DNA of 64,000 bases from Citrobacter enshiensis (lineage in GTDB: Bacteria > Pseudomonadota > Gammaproteobacteria > Enterobacterales > Enterobacteriaceae). Location: NCBI RefSeq assembly GCF_029338175.1, contig NZ_CP119862.1:1302001-1366000 (forward strand). Direction: 5' to 3'. The first letter of the stretch is position 1, and each line of letters starts with the position of its first letter. The notes beneath the pieces are model-generated. The model was given only the letters and a program-made list of their open reading frames with translations. It did no database searches and had not been told where the DNA came from. The position numbers and the translations under genes were made by a program. Below are positions 31,388 to 42,913 of this stretch, piece after piece.

Positions 31388-32025
31388 TTACTCGTCTGAT
31401 GCGTATCCCTGAGGAGAGAGTTTGATGCCGTCAAGCCATGCTGCGTTTTCGCGCATTTCAAGACGCCCATCTACAAACCAGCTAACCACTAACGGGTAAA
31501 TGGCGTGCTCCTGCACCTGAACGCGTGCGGTGATGTCCTCTTCGCTATCGCCCTCAAAAACCGGGATCTTAGCCTGAAGAATCACCGGGCCGCCATCCAG
31601 TTCGTCAGTGACGAAATGAACAGAAGTGCCGTGCTCCTCATCGCCGTTTTCCAGCGCCTGACGATGCGTATGCAGGCCTGGGTACTTCGGCAACAGGGAA
31701 GGGTGGATATTGAGCAAACGACCTTCGTAGTGCGCGACAAACGCAGGACTAAGGATTCGCATATAGCCTGCCAGTACCACCACATCGGGGGCATAAGCAT
31801 CAATTTCCCGCATCAGTTCGCGATCGAACGCTTCACGGTTGGCAAATTGACTGGCGGCCAGCGCATGTGCCGGAATTCCTGCTTCCCGGGCACGTTCAAG
31901 GCCGAACGCGTCGGCCTTGTTGCTGAATACTGCCCGGAGGGTGCCTTTAATTTTCTGCTCTTTGCAGGCGTCGATAATTGCCTGCAAATTGCTTCCGTTG
32001 CCGGAAATAAGCACCACAATGTTCA

Positions 32026-32026
<1 letters not shown>
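31388..32026 (-). CDS. purN: Phosphoribosylglycinamide formyltransferase 1
   Basis: PurN transfers a formyl group from 10-formyl-THF to GAR, the third step of purine synthesis. The 212-residue protein shows GNGSNLQA near the N-terminus, the formyl-transfer motif NIHPSLLPKYPGLHTHRQAL and DELDGGPVILQ. Its start overlaps the purM stop. Two adjacent ATGs exist (32029 and 32026), and I chose the second to match the E. coli length. It is the second gene of the purMN operon. Confidence 0.96.
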
Positions 32027-33333
<1,307 letters not shown>

Positions 33334-33340
33334 TTAATGA

Positions 33341-34780
<1,440 letters not shown>

Positions 34781-34992
34781 TCCCCGCAAATAGCGGTCAG
34801 CATGGGTTGGCCGCTCTTCCTTTTCGTTTCCATGCCCAGCGCTGAGATATTCGTCTGTCGAATATTTGCTCTATTCGCGCTAACCCCTCCTATGCTTGAT
34901 CAACATCAAGTAAATAAATGTTGCCCACTAAAAGAATGGCGGTATAATCCGTCGATTTTTTTTGTGGCTGCCCTATTCAAAGGAGAAAGAGA

Positions 34993-35619
34993 ATGAAGAT
35001 TGTGGAAGTGAAACACCCACTCGTCAAACACAAGCTGGGCCTGATGCGCGAGCACGACATCAGCACTAAACGCTTCCGTGAACTCGCCTCCGAAGTTGGC
35101 AGCCTGCTGACTTATGAAGCCACTGCGGGTCTGGAAACAGAAAAAGTGACTATCGAAGGCTGGAACGGCCCGGTAGAAATTGACCAGATCAAAGGCAAGA
35201 AAATTACCGTTGTGCCGATCCTGCGCGCAGGCCTGGGCATGATGGACGGCGTACTGGAAAACGTCCCGAGCGCGCGTATCAGCGTCGTGGGCATGTACCG
35301 TGACGAAGAGACGCTGGAGCCGGTACCGTACTTCCAGAAGCTGGTATCCAACATCGACGAGCGTATGGCGCTGATCGTTGACCCGATGCTGGCAACCGGC
35401 GGTTCCGTTATCGCCACCATCGACCTGCTGAAGAAAGCAGGCTGCTCCAGCATCAAGGTGCTGGTACTGGTTGCGGCACCGGAAGGTATCGCGGCGCTGG
35501 AAAAAGCGCACCCGGATATCGAGCTGTACACGGCGTCGATTGACCAGGGACTCAACGAGCACGGATACATTATTCCGGGCCTCGGCGATGCCGGCGATAA
35601 GATCTTTGGTACGAAGTAA
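34993..35619 (+). CDS. upp: Uracil phosphoribosyltransferase
   Basis: Upp salvages uracil with PRPP to give UMP. The 208-residue protein has the PRPP-binding loop [15 protein letters not shown] and the C-terminal uracil-binding region [18 protein letters not shown] good ribosome-binding site (AAAGGAGAAAGAG) precedes ATG 34993, and a -10-like TATAAT lies at 34943. A terminator separates it from uraA. Confidence 0.97.
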   Translation: MKIVEVKHPLVKHKLGLMREHDISTKRFRELASEVGSLLTYEATAGLETEKVTIEGWNGPVEIDQIKGKKITVVPILRAGLGMMDGVLENVPSARISVVGMYRDEETLEPVPYFQKLVSNIDERMALIVDPMLATGGSVIATIDLLKKAGCSSIKVLVLVAAPEGIAALEKAHPDIELYTASIDQGLNEHGYIIPGLGDAGDKIFGTK

Positions 35620-35635
35620 ACGAAAAAATAAAAAG

Positions 35636-35662
35636 AGCCGACTTTTAGAGTCGGCTTTTTTT
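35636..35662 (+). terminator. Intrinsic terminator between upp and uraA
   Basis: The arms AGCCGACT (35636-35643) and AGTCGGCT (35649-35656) are followed by a run of T. It probably reduces uraA expression relative to upp. Confidence 0.85.
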
Positions 35663-35705
35663 TGAATAAAACATCAATAACATACAACACTCAGAGGAAA
35701 ACACT

Positions 35706-36995
35706 ATGACGCGCCGTGCTATCGGGGTGAGTGAAAGACCGCCGCTTTTACAGACTATCCCGCTTAGTTTGCAGCATTTGTTTGCCATGTTTGGCGCAAC
35801 CGTGCTGGTGCCAGTCCTGTTTCATATCAACCCGGCCACTGTCTTACTGTTTAACGGCATTGGCACATTGCTGTACCTCTTTATTTGTAAAGGTAAAATT
35901 CCTGCATATCTAGGTTCAAGCTTTGCCTTTATCTCCCCGGTTCTGCTGTTGCTGCCTCTGGGATATGAAGTCGCGTTAGGCGGCTTTATTATGTGCGGCG
36001 TCCTGTTCTGCCTGGTTTCAGTGATTGTGAAGAAGGCGGGGACCGGCTGGCTGGATGTGATGTTCCCGCCTGCGGCGATGGGCGCAATCGTTGCCGTCAT
36101 CGGTCTGGAGCTGGCGGGTGTCGCTGCGGGGATGGCGGGATTACTGCCTGCCGAAGGCCAAACGCCGGACTCGAAAACCATCATCATTTCTATGGTCACC
36201 CTGGCGGTAACGGTATTCGGCTCCGTGCTGTTCCGTGGCTTCATGGCGATCATCCCGATTCTGATCGGCGTGCTGGCGGGCTATGCGCTGTCGTTTGCGA
36301 TGGGCGTTGTGGATACCACGCCGATTGCACAGGCACACTGGTTTGCGCTGCCGACCTTTTATACTCCGCGTTTTGAGTGGTTTGCCATTCTGACGATTCT
36401 GCCTGCGGCGCTGGTGGTTATTGCGGAACACGTGGGTCACCTGGTGGTCACGGCGAATATCGTGAAGAAAGACCTGATCCGCGATCCGGGTTTGCACCGC
36501 TCAATGTTTGCTAACGGCCTGTCGACCGTCATCTCCGGGTTCTTTGGCTCCACGCCAAACACCACCTACGGTGAGAACATCGGTGTGATGGCGATTACGC
36601 GCGTGTACAGTACCTGGGTTATCGGCGGCGCGGCCATTATTGCGATTCTGCTTTCCTGTGTAGGTAAACTGGCCGCCGCCATTCAGATAATCCCACTGCC
36701 GGTGATGGGCGGCGTGTCGCTGCTGCTGTACGGGGTGATCGGCGCATCGGGTATCCGCGTATTGATCGAATCAAAAGTGGATTACAACAAAGCGCAAAAC
36801 CTGATCCTGACATCGGTCATTCTGATCATCGGTGTCAGCGGCGCGAAGGTGCACATTGGCGCGGCAGAACTGAAAGGTATGGCGCTGGCGACCATTGTCG
36901 GGATTGGCCTGAGCCTGATTTTCAAAGTGATCTCGCTGTTGCGTCCGGAAGAAGTCGTCCTGGATGCGCAGGATGTGGATGGTCCTCAGCACTAA
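35706..36995 (+). CDS. uraA: Uracil:proton symporter
   Basis: UraA is an NCS2-family inner-membrane permease that imports uracil. The 429-residue protein has about 14 membrane helices. The conserved glutamate-containing VVIAEHVGHLVVT motif, the later FGSTPNTTYGENIGVMAITRV stretch and the QHLFAMFGATVLVP N-terminal signature are all visible. It lies downstream of upp in the usual order. Confidence 0.96.
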   Translation: MTRRAIGVSERPPLLQTIPLSLQHLFAMFGATVLVPVLFHINPATVLLFNGIGTLLYLFICKGKIPAYLGSSFAFISPVLLLLPLGYEVALGGFIMCGVLFCLVSVIVKKAGTGWLDVMFPPAAMGAIVAVIGLELAGVAAGMAGLLPAEGQTPDSKTIIISMVTLAVTVFGSVLFRGFMAIIPILIGVLAGYALSFAMGVVDTTPIAQAHWFALPTFYTPRFEWFAILTILPAALVVIAEHVGHLVVTANIVKKDLIRDPGLHRSMFANGLSTVISGFFGSTPNTTYGENIGVMAITRVYSTWVIGGAAIIAILLSCVGKLAAAIQIIPLPVMGGVSLLLYGVIGASGIRVLIESKVDYNKAQNLILTSVILIIGVSGAKVHIGAAELKGMALATIVGIGLSLIFKVISLLRPEEVVLDAQDVDGPQH

Positions 36996-37090
36996 CTCTC
37001 TGTCCGGGCAGCGACGCTGCCCGGTTCTATCGCGACGGAATTCTGTGGTAAACTCACTGCGATTTTGTGAAATCCTGGGTTGAGGTATCT

Positions 37091-37792
37091 CTGAACACAC
37101 CGGCACAGCTCTCTCTGCCACTTTATCTTCCTGACGATGAAACGTTTGCAAGTTTCTGGCCGGGGGATAACGCCTCTTTACTGGCCGCGCTGCAAAACGT
37201 GCTACGTCAGGAACATAGCGGATATATTTATCTCTGGTCGCGCGAAGGTGCGGGCAGAAGCCATCTGCTGCATGCCGCGTGCGCCGAGTTGTCGCAGCGT
37301 GGCGATGCGGTCGGTTATGTCCCGCTGGATAAACGTACCTGGTTTGTGCCCGAAGTTCTCGACGGAATGGAACATTTGTCGCTGGTGTGCATTGATAATA
37401 TTGAATGTGTTGCGGGGGACGAATTGTGGGAGATGGCGATCTTTGATCTCTACAATCGTATCCTGGAGTCGGGGAAAACCCGTTTACTGATCACCGGCGA
37501 TCGCCCACCGCGCCAGTTAAATCTTGGGCTGCCCGATCTGGCCTCTCGCCTGGACTGGGGACAAATTTATAAACTTCAGCCGCTCTCCGATGAAGATAAA
37601 CTCCAGGCTTTACAGCTGCGGGCAAGATTGCGTGGTTTCGAACTGCCGGAAGATGTGGGGCGTTTCCTGCTGAAACGACTGGACAGAGAAATGCGTACGC
37701 TCTTTGATACGCTGGATCAGCTCGATCATGCCTCCATTAGCGCGCAACGTAAGCTCACGATCCCCTTCGTAAAAGAGATCCTCAAGTTGTAA
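37091..37792 (+). CDS. hda: DnaA inactivator Hda
   Basis: Hda is a AAA+ protein that, bound to the DNA clamp, stimulates hydrolysis of DnaA-ATP and so prevents re-initiation of replication. The 233-residue product begins at a CTG codon (37091), as reported for E. coli. This places the clamp-binding motif QLSLPL at residues 6-11. The degenerate Walker A ([12 protein letters not shown]), Walker B (LVCIDNIE) and sensor elements are visible. ATG-like alternatives upstream (37067) would add eight residues. Confidence 0.93.
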   Translation: MNTPAQLSLPLYLPDDETFASFWPGDNASLLAALQNVLRQEHSGYIYLWSREGAGRSHLLHAACAELSQRGDAVGYVPLDKRTWFVPEVLDGMEHLSLVCIDNIECVAGDELWEMAIFDLYNRILESGKTRLLITGDRPPRQLNLGLPDLASRLDWGQIYKLQPLSDEDKLQALQLRARLRGFELPEDVGRFLLKRLDREMRTLFDTLDQLDHASISAQRKLTIPFVKEILKL

Positions 37793-37796
37793 TCTT

Positions 37797-37824
37797 GCCG
37801 GGCGGCGGTGGTGCCTTACCCGGC
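37797..37824. repeat. Single REP element
   Basis: The sequence begins GCCGGGCGGC and ends GCCTTACCCGGC, the imperfect palindrome typical of enterobacterial REP units. It lies 4 bases after the hda stop and between convergent genes. Confidence 0.75.
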
Positions 37825-37835
37825 GACTCATAGAC

Positions 37836-39266
37836 TCACGCCTGACGTATATCTTCCAGGAGATGTTCTACCAGCAGGGGAATCGGCCTGCCTGAGGCAA
37901 CACTCTTCCCGTTTTCCCGCCATAGCGCCGTACCGCTAATATCCAGATGCGCCCATGGAATTGTCGGCGGGCAAAAGTGGTGTAGCAACCAGGCGGCGGA
38001 AGCGCTGATCGCCGCGTTATTACCGGGCGTATTGCACAGATCGGCAATGGTGCTTTCGGTCTGTTTTTTTAACCGCGCATCAAGCGGTAGCGACCAGACT
38101 TCATCCCCGCACTGTTTTCCGGCTACATTTAACGCCTGACGTAAGGGTTCATCCTGAGTCATGAGTCCGTTCAGTTCATAGCCCAGCGCTTTCACTACCG
38201 CACCGGTTAAGGTCGCCATATCAATAAGATACCGGGCCTGTGGATGCCGCTGGCTGGCCCAGGCAATCGCGTCTGCCAGCACCAGTCTTCCTTCTGCATC
38301 TGTATTATTGATTTCCACCGTCAGACCGTTGCAGGCGCGCGCCACGCTACCCGGCTGCATGGCGTCAGGGCCGATGGCGTTTTCAGCCAACGCCAGCACG
38401 CCCATAATGCGAAGCGGTAAATTTAACTCCGCAACCGTCAGCAGCAATCCCAGCACATTGGCTGCGCCGCACATGTCGTACTTCATGGTGTACATACCCG
38501 CGCCTTCTTTCAGCCACAGGCCGCCGGTATCAAACGTAATACCTTTACCCACATAGCAGCGTACCGGACCCTCGGCGATACCATCGTAGTGAATAGCAAG
38601 CAAACGAGGCGGGCAGGTCGCGCCTTTACCCACGGCATACAGCAGACCCAAACGTTGCTCAATAATCTGTTTTTCATCAAGTATTTCGCAACGAAGGGCA
38701 GGGAAAGCGGAGCACAGCCTTTGCGCTTCTGTAACCACAAATTGCGGCGTACAGCGGTCTGACGGAATATCTGCCAGGCGGCGTGCAGCAACCATGCCAT
38801 TGGCAATCGCCTGCTGTTGGCGAAATAGCGTCTCTAACCTTTTTTGCTGCGCGGGCAGACAGAGCGCGTCTATGTGAAAAACGCGCACTGACGCATGGTC
38901 TGCCTTTTTGAGCTGTAAATCGCTGAGCCGGTGCGCCTGATTGAACAAAAAACGCAATAACTGCATCAGTACTGTGTCATTGATGTCCGTCACATCAATG
39001 ACCACACGGGAACTGACAGGTGCTGCCAGCAACGGACGTAACGCGCCCAGCAAACTTTCGGTCAGCGGATCGTGCCAGAAGGCTTCGGGGAGTAACGTAA
39101 TACGTGCAAACGGCGCGCAACCGAAACACGTATCGGCGGTTTTATCCTGCTGGCGCATCTCGTTGATAAGCGGGGTATCGGGTAGCAGCGGGCAGGATGC
39201 GCGTGCAATAAGATGGCTTTCCGGTTGCGTCTCTGTGAGTGAATGAATGAACTGGTAGGTAATCAT
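37836..39266 (-). CDS. M17-family leucyl aminopeptidase
   Basis: This cytosolic dinuclear-metal aminopeptidase removes N-terminal residues from peptides. The 476-residue protein has the M17 signature NTDAEGRLVLADAI and the metal/active-site segment YVGKGITFDTGGLWLKEG (Lys and Asp ligands). The start is ATG 39266, which overlaps the stop of the upstream asparaginase gene (TAATG). It is distinct from PepA and PepB. It is the last gene of a three-gene reverse operon with an EIIC permease, which suggests use of peptide- or amino-acid-linked sugars. Confidence 0.85.
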   Translation of the reverse strand: MITYQFIHSLTETQPESHLIARASCPLLPDTPLINEMRQQDKTADTCFGCAPFARITLLPEAFWHDPLTESLLGALRPLLAAPVSSRVVIDVTDINDTVLMQLLRFLFNQAHRLSDLQLKKADHASVRVFHIDALCLPAQQKRLETLFRQQQAIANGMVAARRLADIPSDRCTPQFVVTEAQRLCSAFPALRCEILDEKQIIEQRLGLLYAVGKGATCPPRLLAIHYDGIAEGPVRCYVGKGITFDTGGLWLKEGAGMYTMKYDMCGAANVLGLLLTVAELNLPLRIMGVLALAENAIGPDAMQPGSVARACNGLTVEINNTDAEGRLVLADAIAWASQRHPQARYLIDMATLTGAVVKALGYELNGLMTQDEPLRQALNVAGKQCGDEVWSLPLDARLKKQTESTIADLCNTPGNNAAISASAAWLLHHFCPPTIPWAHLDISGTALWRENGKSVASGRPIPLLVEHLLEDIRQA

Positions 39267-40222
39267 TATTCTTCCTCTATCGGGGCACGAATTCGCGCAG
39301 CGTAGGCCTGCATCCATTCTTCATCGACAGGCTGATAATGCGTCTTTTCGCGTTGGCGTTCGGCGCGATAAACGGTAAGCGGATGGTGGGCAGAGGCCAC
39401 CGTGAATGAAAAGGTTTTGATATTGGTGGCGGCGCCAAACTCACCTTTGTTGTTCATACAGACAACAGAGAGATCGCCCGCGCGGCCAAAGCGCGACATC
39501 AGTTTGTCTTCCAGTTCGAACACCACGGAATCTGCGGCTTGTTGCGGCGTCATACCCTGCGCCATGCGGCGCACGATTTCATAACTGGCACAGCCTTTCA
39601 TCAGATCTTCGCCGACGCCCGTTGCGGTCGCCGCGCCTGTCTCGCTGTCGCAATAGAAACCGGAACCCATGATTGGCGAGTCTCCAATACGTCCGCGTTT
39701 TTTCATAAACAGGCCGCTGGTGGAGGTCGCGACGCTCATTGAGCCGTGCTTATCAAGCCCGATAATTCCGACCGTATCGTGGCCGTCATAGGGACTCAGA
39801 CCTTTATCCAGCGTTTCGCGACAGCGCTTTCGATAATGTTGCATGGCGCGGTCAGTGAGCATGGTTTTGCTCGCAAACCCCTGATTAAGCGCCCACTCGC
39901 GAGCTCCCTGACCGACCAGCAAATTGTTATAGCGCTGGCGGCTTAATGCGTGAGCCACCCGCACCGGGTTGGCGATATCCACCAGATTGCCCACGGCGCC
40001 AAACGCCAGGGTGTCGCCATCCATAAAGGCAGCGTCCAGTTCGACATCGCCATTTTCAGTGGGCAAACCACCGTAGCCGACGGATTTGTAAAACGGGAAG
40101 TCTTCAACGGCGGCAACGGCGTCGACGACGGCGGATGCCGCGCGTGTCCCCGCCGCCAGTGCAGACGCAGACTCCGTGACGCCTTCAAGCGCCATTCGCC
40201 AGGTGGCGATAATTCCCCACAT
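39266..40222 (-). CDS. N4-(beta-N-acetylglucosaminyl)-L-asparaginase family (glycosylasparaginase)
   Basis: This Ntn-hydrolase of 318 residues is made as a precursor that should cleave itself at the Asp-Thr bond in GHDTVGIIGLDKHG (about residues 148-161). That frees the catalytic threonine of the beta chain. Other family segments are SGLFMKKRGRIGDSPIMGSG and GAATATGVGED. The family cleaves GlcNAc-Asn or related amides to Asp and an amino sugar; which substrate applies here is inference. It starts 4 bases after the EIIC gene, using a ribosome-binding site (CAGGAG) that overlaps that gene's stop. Confidence 0.87.
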   Translation of the reverse strand: MWGIIATWRMALEGVTESASALAAGTRAASAVVDAVAAVEDFPFYKSVGYGGLPTENGDVELDAAFMDGDTLAFGAVGNLVDIANPVRVAHALSRQRYNNLLVGQGAREWALNQGFASKTMLTDRAMQHYRKRCRETLDKGLSPYDGHDTVGIIGLDKHGSMSVATSTSGLFMKKRGRIGDSPIMGSGFYCDSETGAATATGVGEDLMKGCASYEIVRRMAQGMTPQQAADSVVFELEDKLMSRFGRAGDLSVVCMNNKGEFGAATNIKTFSFTVASAHHPLTVYRAERQREKTHYQPVDEEWMQAYAARIRAPIEEE

Positions 40223-40225
40223 GGT

Positions 40226-41545
40226 TTACTCCTGTTTAGCCAGCGCGGCTTCGGTTTGCGTAAGAGAATCGATTTCTGCAGCGCGGTATTGTTTGTCCAG
40301 AATACGCAGGAAAGGCAGATACAGCATGGCGCCAATCAGCAGGTTGATAAGCTGCATGATGCTACCGCTGATATGCCCGGTAACGATAAAGCCGCTGATG
40401 ACCGGTGGCAGCGTCCAGGGAATAAACACTCCGGTTGTCACCGCCACCATGCCGATTTTCATGGCCGCGTACTGGATAGTCACCAGCACCAGCGGTACCA
40501 GATTGAATGGAATCAGCATGATCGGGTTCATGATCACCGGCAGGCCAAACAGAATCGGTTCATTGATATTGAACAGTGATGCGCCCGCGCCCAGTCGGGC
40601 CACTTCCCGCATGTTTTTGCTACGGGCGAAAATCAACATGGCGATAACCAGCGACAGCGTCGCGCCCGCACCGCCCATCCAGATCATGTCAAAAAACTGT
40701 TCGGTGATAATGTGCGGCGGCGTGATGCCCGCCTGAATCGCGGCGATGTTATCAGTCTGATTTTCCATCCATGACGGGCGAATGATGCCGTTGACCATCG
40801 AACCGGAGTTAATCCCCACCGACCACAAAATGGTAATGCTAAATACCGTCAGCAGTGCGCCAATGTAAGAGGTGCCGAAGTGGCGTACCGGGGTGGCGAC
40901 GACTTCGTAAATAACCTGATGAATTGTCTGGTAATGGGTGTTCTGGAAGAGAATACGAATGGCGAGTACCAGAATCATCACCAGTAACGCCGGAATCAGC
41001 GCGGCGAAGGATTCCTGCACGGCTGGCGGCACGCCATCGGGCATTTTGATCACCAGCTTTTTACGCTTCAGCCAGCAGAATAGCTCTGTCCAGAGCAGCG
41101 AGCCAATCATGGCCACGAACAGCCCTTTGCTGCCGATCCACTCAACCGGCATCACCGTAATACCGCCGTTTTCAGCGACTTTGATAAACGGGGTGAGGAT
41201 AAGAAAACTGACCAGCGACAGAATCCCGCAGGAGAGGCGGTCATCACCATAATATTCTGCCAGTCGGAAGCCGACCAGAAAGCAGATAAACAGCGACATG
41301 GTAGAGAAAACGGCATTAAACGGGATCTCAACGATGTTGCCCCAGTTTTCGCCAAAGGTGCTGGACATGAAGTGCTGATAGCCCTCATTGGGAAACGACG
41401 AGATCACCAGCAGGATAGAACCGACGATAATAAATGGCATGAACGAAACGTATGCGCCGCGAATTGCACCTAAATGACGCTGCTGCGCCGTTTTTGCTGC
41501 AATGGGCATCAGTTTCGCTTCAAGAAATCCCAGAACATTGTTCAT
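40226..41545 (-). CDS. PTS permease EIIC, lactose/cellobiose family
   Basis: This 439-residue inner-membrane sugar permease is of the cellobiose/diacetylchitobiose EIIC (CelB/ChbC) type with about ten helices. Characteristic segments are GAYVSFMPFIIVGSILLV, EPILFGLPVIMNPIMLIPF and the ...PWTLPPVISG loop. No EIIA or EIIB gene is adjacent, so it must borrow them from another system. Its association with a glycosylasparaginase suggests import of an amino-sugar- or asparagine-linked compound. It is the first gene of the reverse operon and divergent from the HTH gene at 41701. Confidence 0.88.
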   Translation of the reverse strand: MNNVLGFLEAKLMPIAAKTAQQRHLGAIRGAYVSFMPFIIVGSILLVISSFPNEGYQHFMSSTFGENWGNIVEIPFNAVFSTMSLFICFLVGFRLAEYYGDDRLSCGILSLVSFLILTPFIKVAENGGITVMPVEWIGSKGLFVAMIGSLLWTELFCWLKRKKLVIKMPDGVPPAVQESFAALIPALLVMILVLAIRILFQNTHYQTIHQVIYEVVATPVRHFGTSYIGALLTVFSITILWSVGINSGSMVNGIIRPSWMENQTDNIAAIQAGITPPHIITEQFFDMIWMGGAGATLSLVIAMLIFARSKNMREVARLGAGASLFNINEPILFGLPVIMNPIMLIPFNLVPLVLVTIQYAAMKIGMVAVTTGVFIPWTLPPVISGFIVTGHISGSIMQLINLLIGAMLYLPFLRILDKQYRAAEIDSLTQTEAALAKQE

Positions 41546-41700
41546 TGTGAACTCCGTACAAGATTAAGTGACGTGATGTGTGTTATGTCTGCGGATTATC
41601 AGTGAAGCATGGCGGCTGAAAGGTGAATCAGGTCACAATGTAATCGCTGTATTACTATAAATCTCACTTGATTAGTTACGGAAATGCGGAAATTCTTACG

Positions 41701-42546
41701 ATGGAAATCAAATTACACGCCAATGCCACCACCACGCCACGCATTCGCCGTTATCTCCAGAACTCGGATAAAAGTGACAGAGAACTCGCCGCTGAGCTTG
41801 GTATATCGGTGACTACCGTGAGGCGCTGGCGTTGCCGCGAAGAGGTTTTAGATAAGAAAACGACGCCAGGTGTAATACACAAAGCGATGAGACAAGAGCA
41901 AATATCTTTGGTCAATGCGCTGCGCGATGTGTCGGGTGCGCCGCTGGATGAACTGTTGTTGCTGGTGAATGACGTTTTGGGGATACCGGTCTCCCGTGCG
42001 ACGCTGAACCGGTATTTAAAACCGGTTGCGCCTAAACACCGGGATGCGCCGTTACAGGGGAACAAAGCGTTAAAAGCTGGGCTGTTACCCCATCACCTGG
42101 AGGTGCATCACCTTCTGCTTTCATTACCTATGGACGATGGCGGCGAGCATCATTTGCTGTGGGCGCGTGAACCGTTAAGCGGGTGGTGCTTTGCCAGACT
42201 GTATGCCGGGATCTCGCCGCAGCGCGTGGTGAACTGGCTGGAAGAATTACTGCGTGAATGTCCTGCTGATATACAATCTATTGAGACTTTTCTTTTTGAG
42301 GCTGACTGCGTCAGCGTGAGAAGCGCCCTGGAGCAGCGTGGAATCTGCCACAACATCAACCCAAGTTCACCGGTCAGGGCGCAGGTGGTTGTTCCTTTGA
42401 TGACGATTATTCCGCGATTGCAAACCGAATCAGCCAGTCAGTTACTGATTCAGATATGCGAATTTTATAACGCAGGCAGGGCGCAAAAAAAATTGGGCGA
42501 TAAGACGCCGCAGGCTTTTCTTGAAGCGCTGCGGCAGGAGGATTAG
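41701..42546 (+). CDS. Transposase-like helix-turn-helix protein, probable regulator
   Basis: This 281-residue protein has an N-terminal IS481/IS630-like helix-turn-helix (DRELAAELGISVTTVRRWRCREE). A second winged segment follows (VSRATLNRYL). A shortened integrase-like region ends FYNAGRAQKKLGDKTPQAFLEAL, reminiscent of the 'YN..RPH..LG..TP' tail of IS481 transposases. The usual DDE residues and terminal inverted repeats are not evident. It is divergent from the EIIC operon, so a domesticated transposase acting as its regulator is plausible. I prefer ATG 41701 over a TTG at 41668. Confidence 0.6.
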   Translation: MEIKLHANATTTPRIRRYLQNSDKSDRELAAELGISVTTVRRWRCREEVLDKKTTPGVIHKAMRQEQISLVNALRDVSGAPLDELLLLVNDVLGIPVSRATLNRYLKPVAPKHRDAPLQGNKALKAGLLPHHLEVHHLLLSLPMDDGGEHHLLWAREPLSGWCFARLYAGISPQRVVNWLEELLRECPADIQSIETFLFEADCVSVRSALEQRGICHNINPSSPVRAQVVVPLMTIIPRLQTESASQLLIQICEFYNAGRAQKKLGDKTPQAFLEALRQED

Positions 42547-42902
42547 CTGACGATCTCCAACACCTGTTCTGGTGGGCGACCGATACGCGCCTGGCCGTTG
42601 GCGACCACAATCGGGCGCTCCATCAGTTTCGGGTTCTCTACCATCGCCTGAATCAGCGCCTCTTCACTCAGCTGGCTGTCTGCCAGGTTGAGTGAAGCAT
42701 AAAGATCTTCTTTCTGGCGCATGAGCTCACGCGCGCTGGACATCCCCAGCTTTTGTAGCAGTTCACGCAGGGTGGCGGCATCTGCGGGGCTTTCCAGATA
42801 GAGCACCACTTCCGGCTCCACGCCGTTGGATTTCAGCAGGCTAAGCGTCTCGCGGCTCTTCGAGCAGCGAGGATTATGGTAGATTTTTACCGTGTCAGAC
42901 AT
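42543..42902 (-). CDS. yfgD: YfgD, ArsC-family thiol reductase
   Basis: This 119-residue thioredoxin-fold protein of the arsenate reductase (ArsC) family has the catalytic cysteine in NPRCSKSRE and the arginine-containing ERPIVV segment. It matches YfgD of E. coli, whose true substrate is unknown; no ars genes are near. It overlaps the 3' end of the HTH gene on the other strand by 4 bases and follows bepA by 11 bases in the same direction. Confidence 0.9.
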   Translation of the reverse strand: MSDTVKIYHNPRCSKSRETLSLLKSNGVEPEVVLYLESPADAATLRELLQKLGMSSARELMRQKEDLYASLNLADSQLSEEALIQAMVENPKLMERPIVVANGQARIGRPPEQVLEIVS

Positions 42903-42913
42903 GAGTTCTCCTT

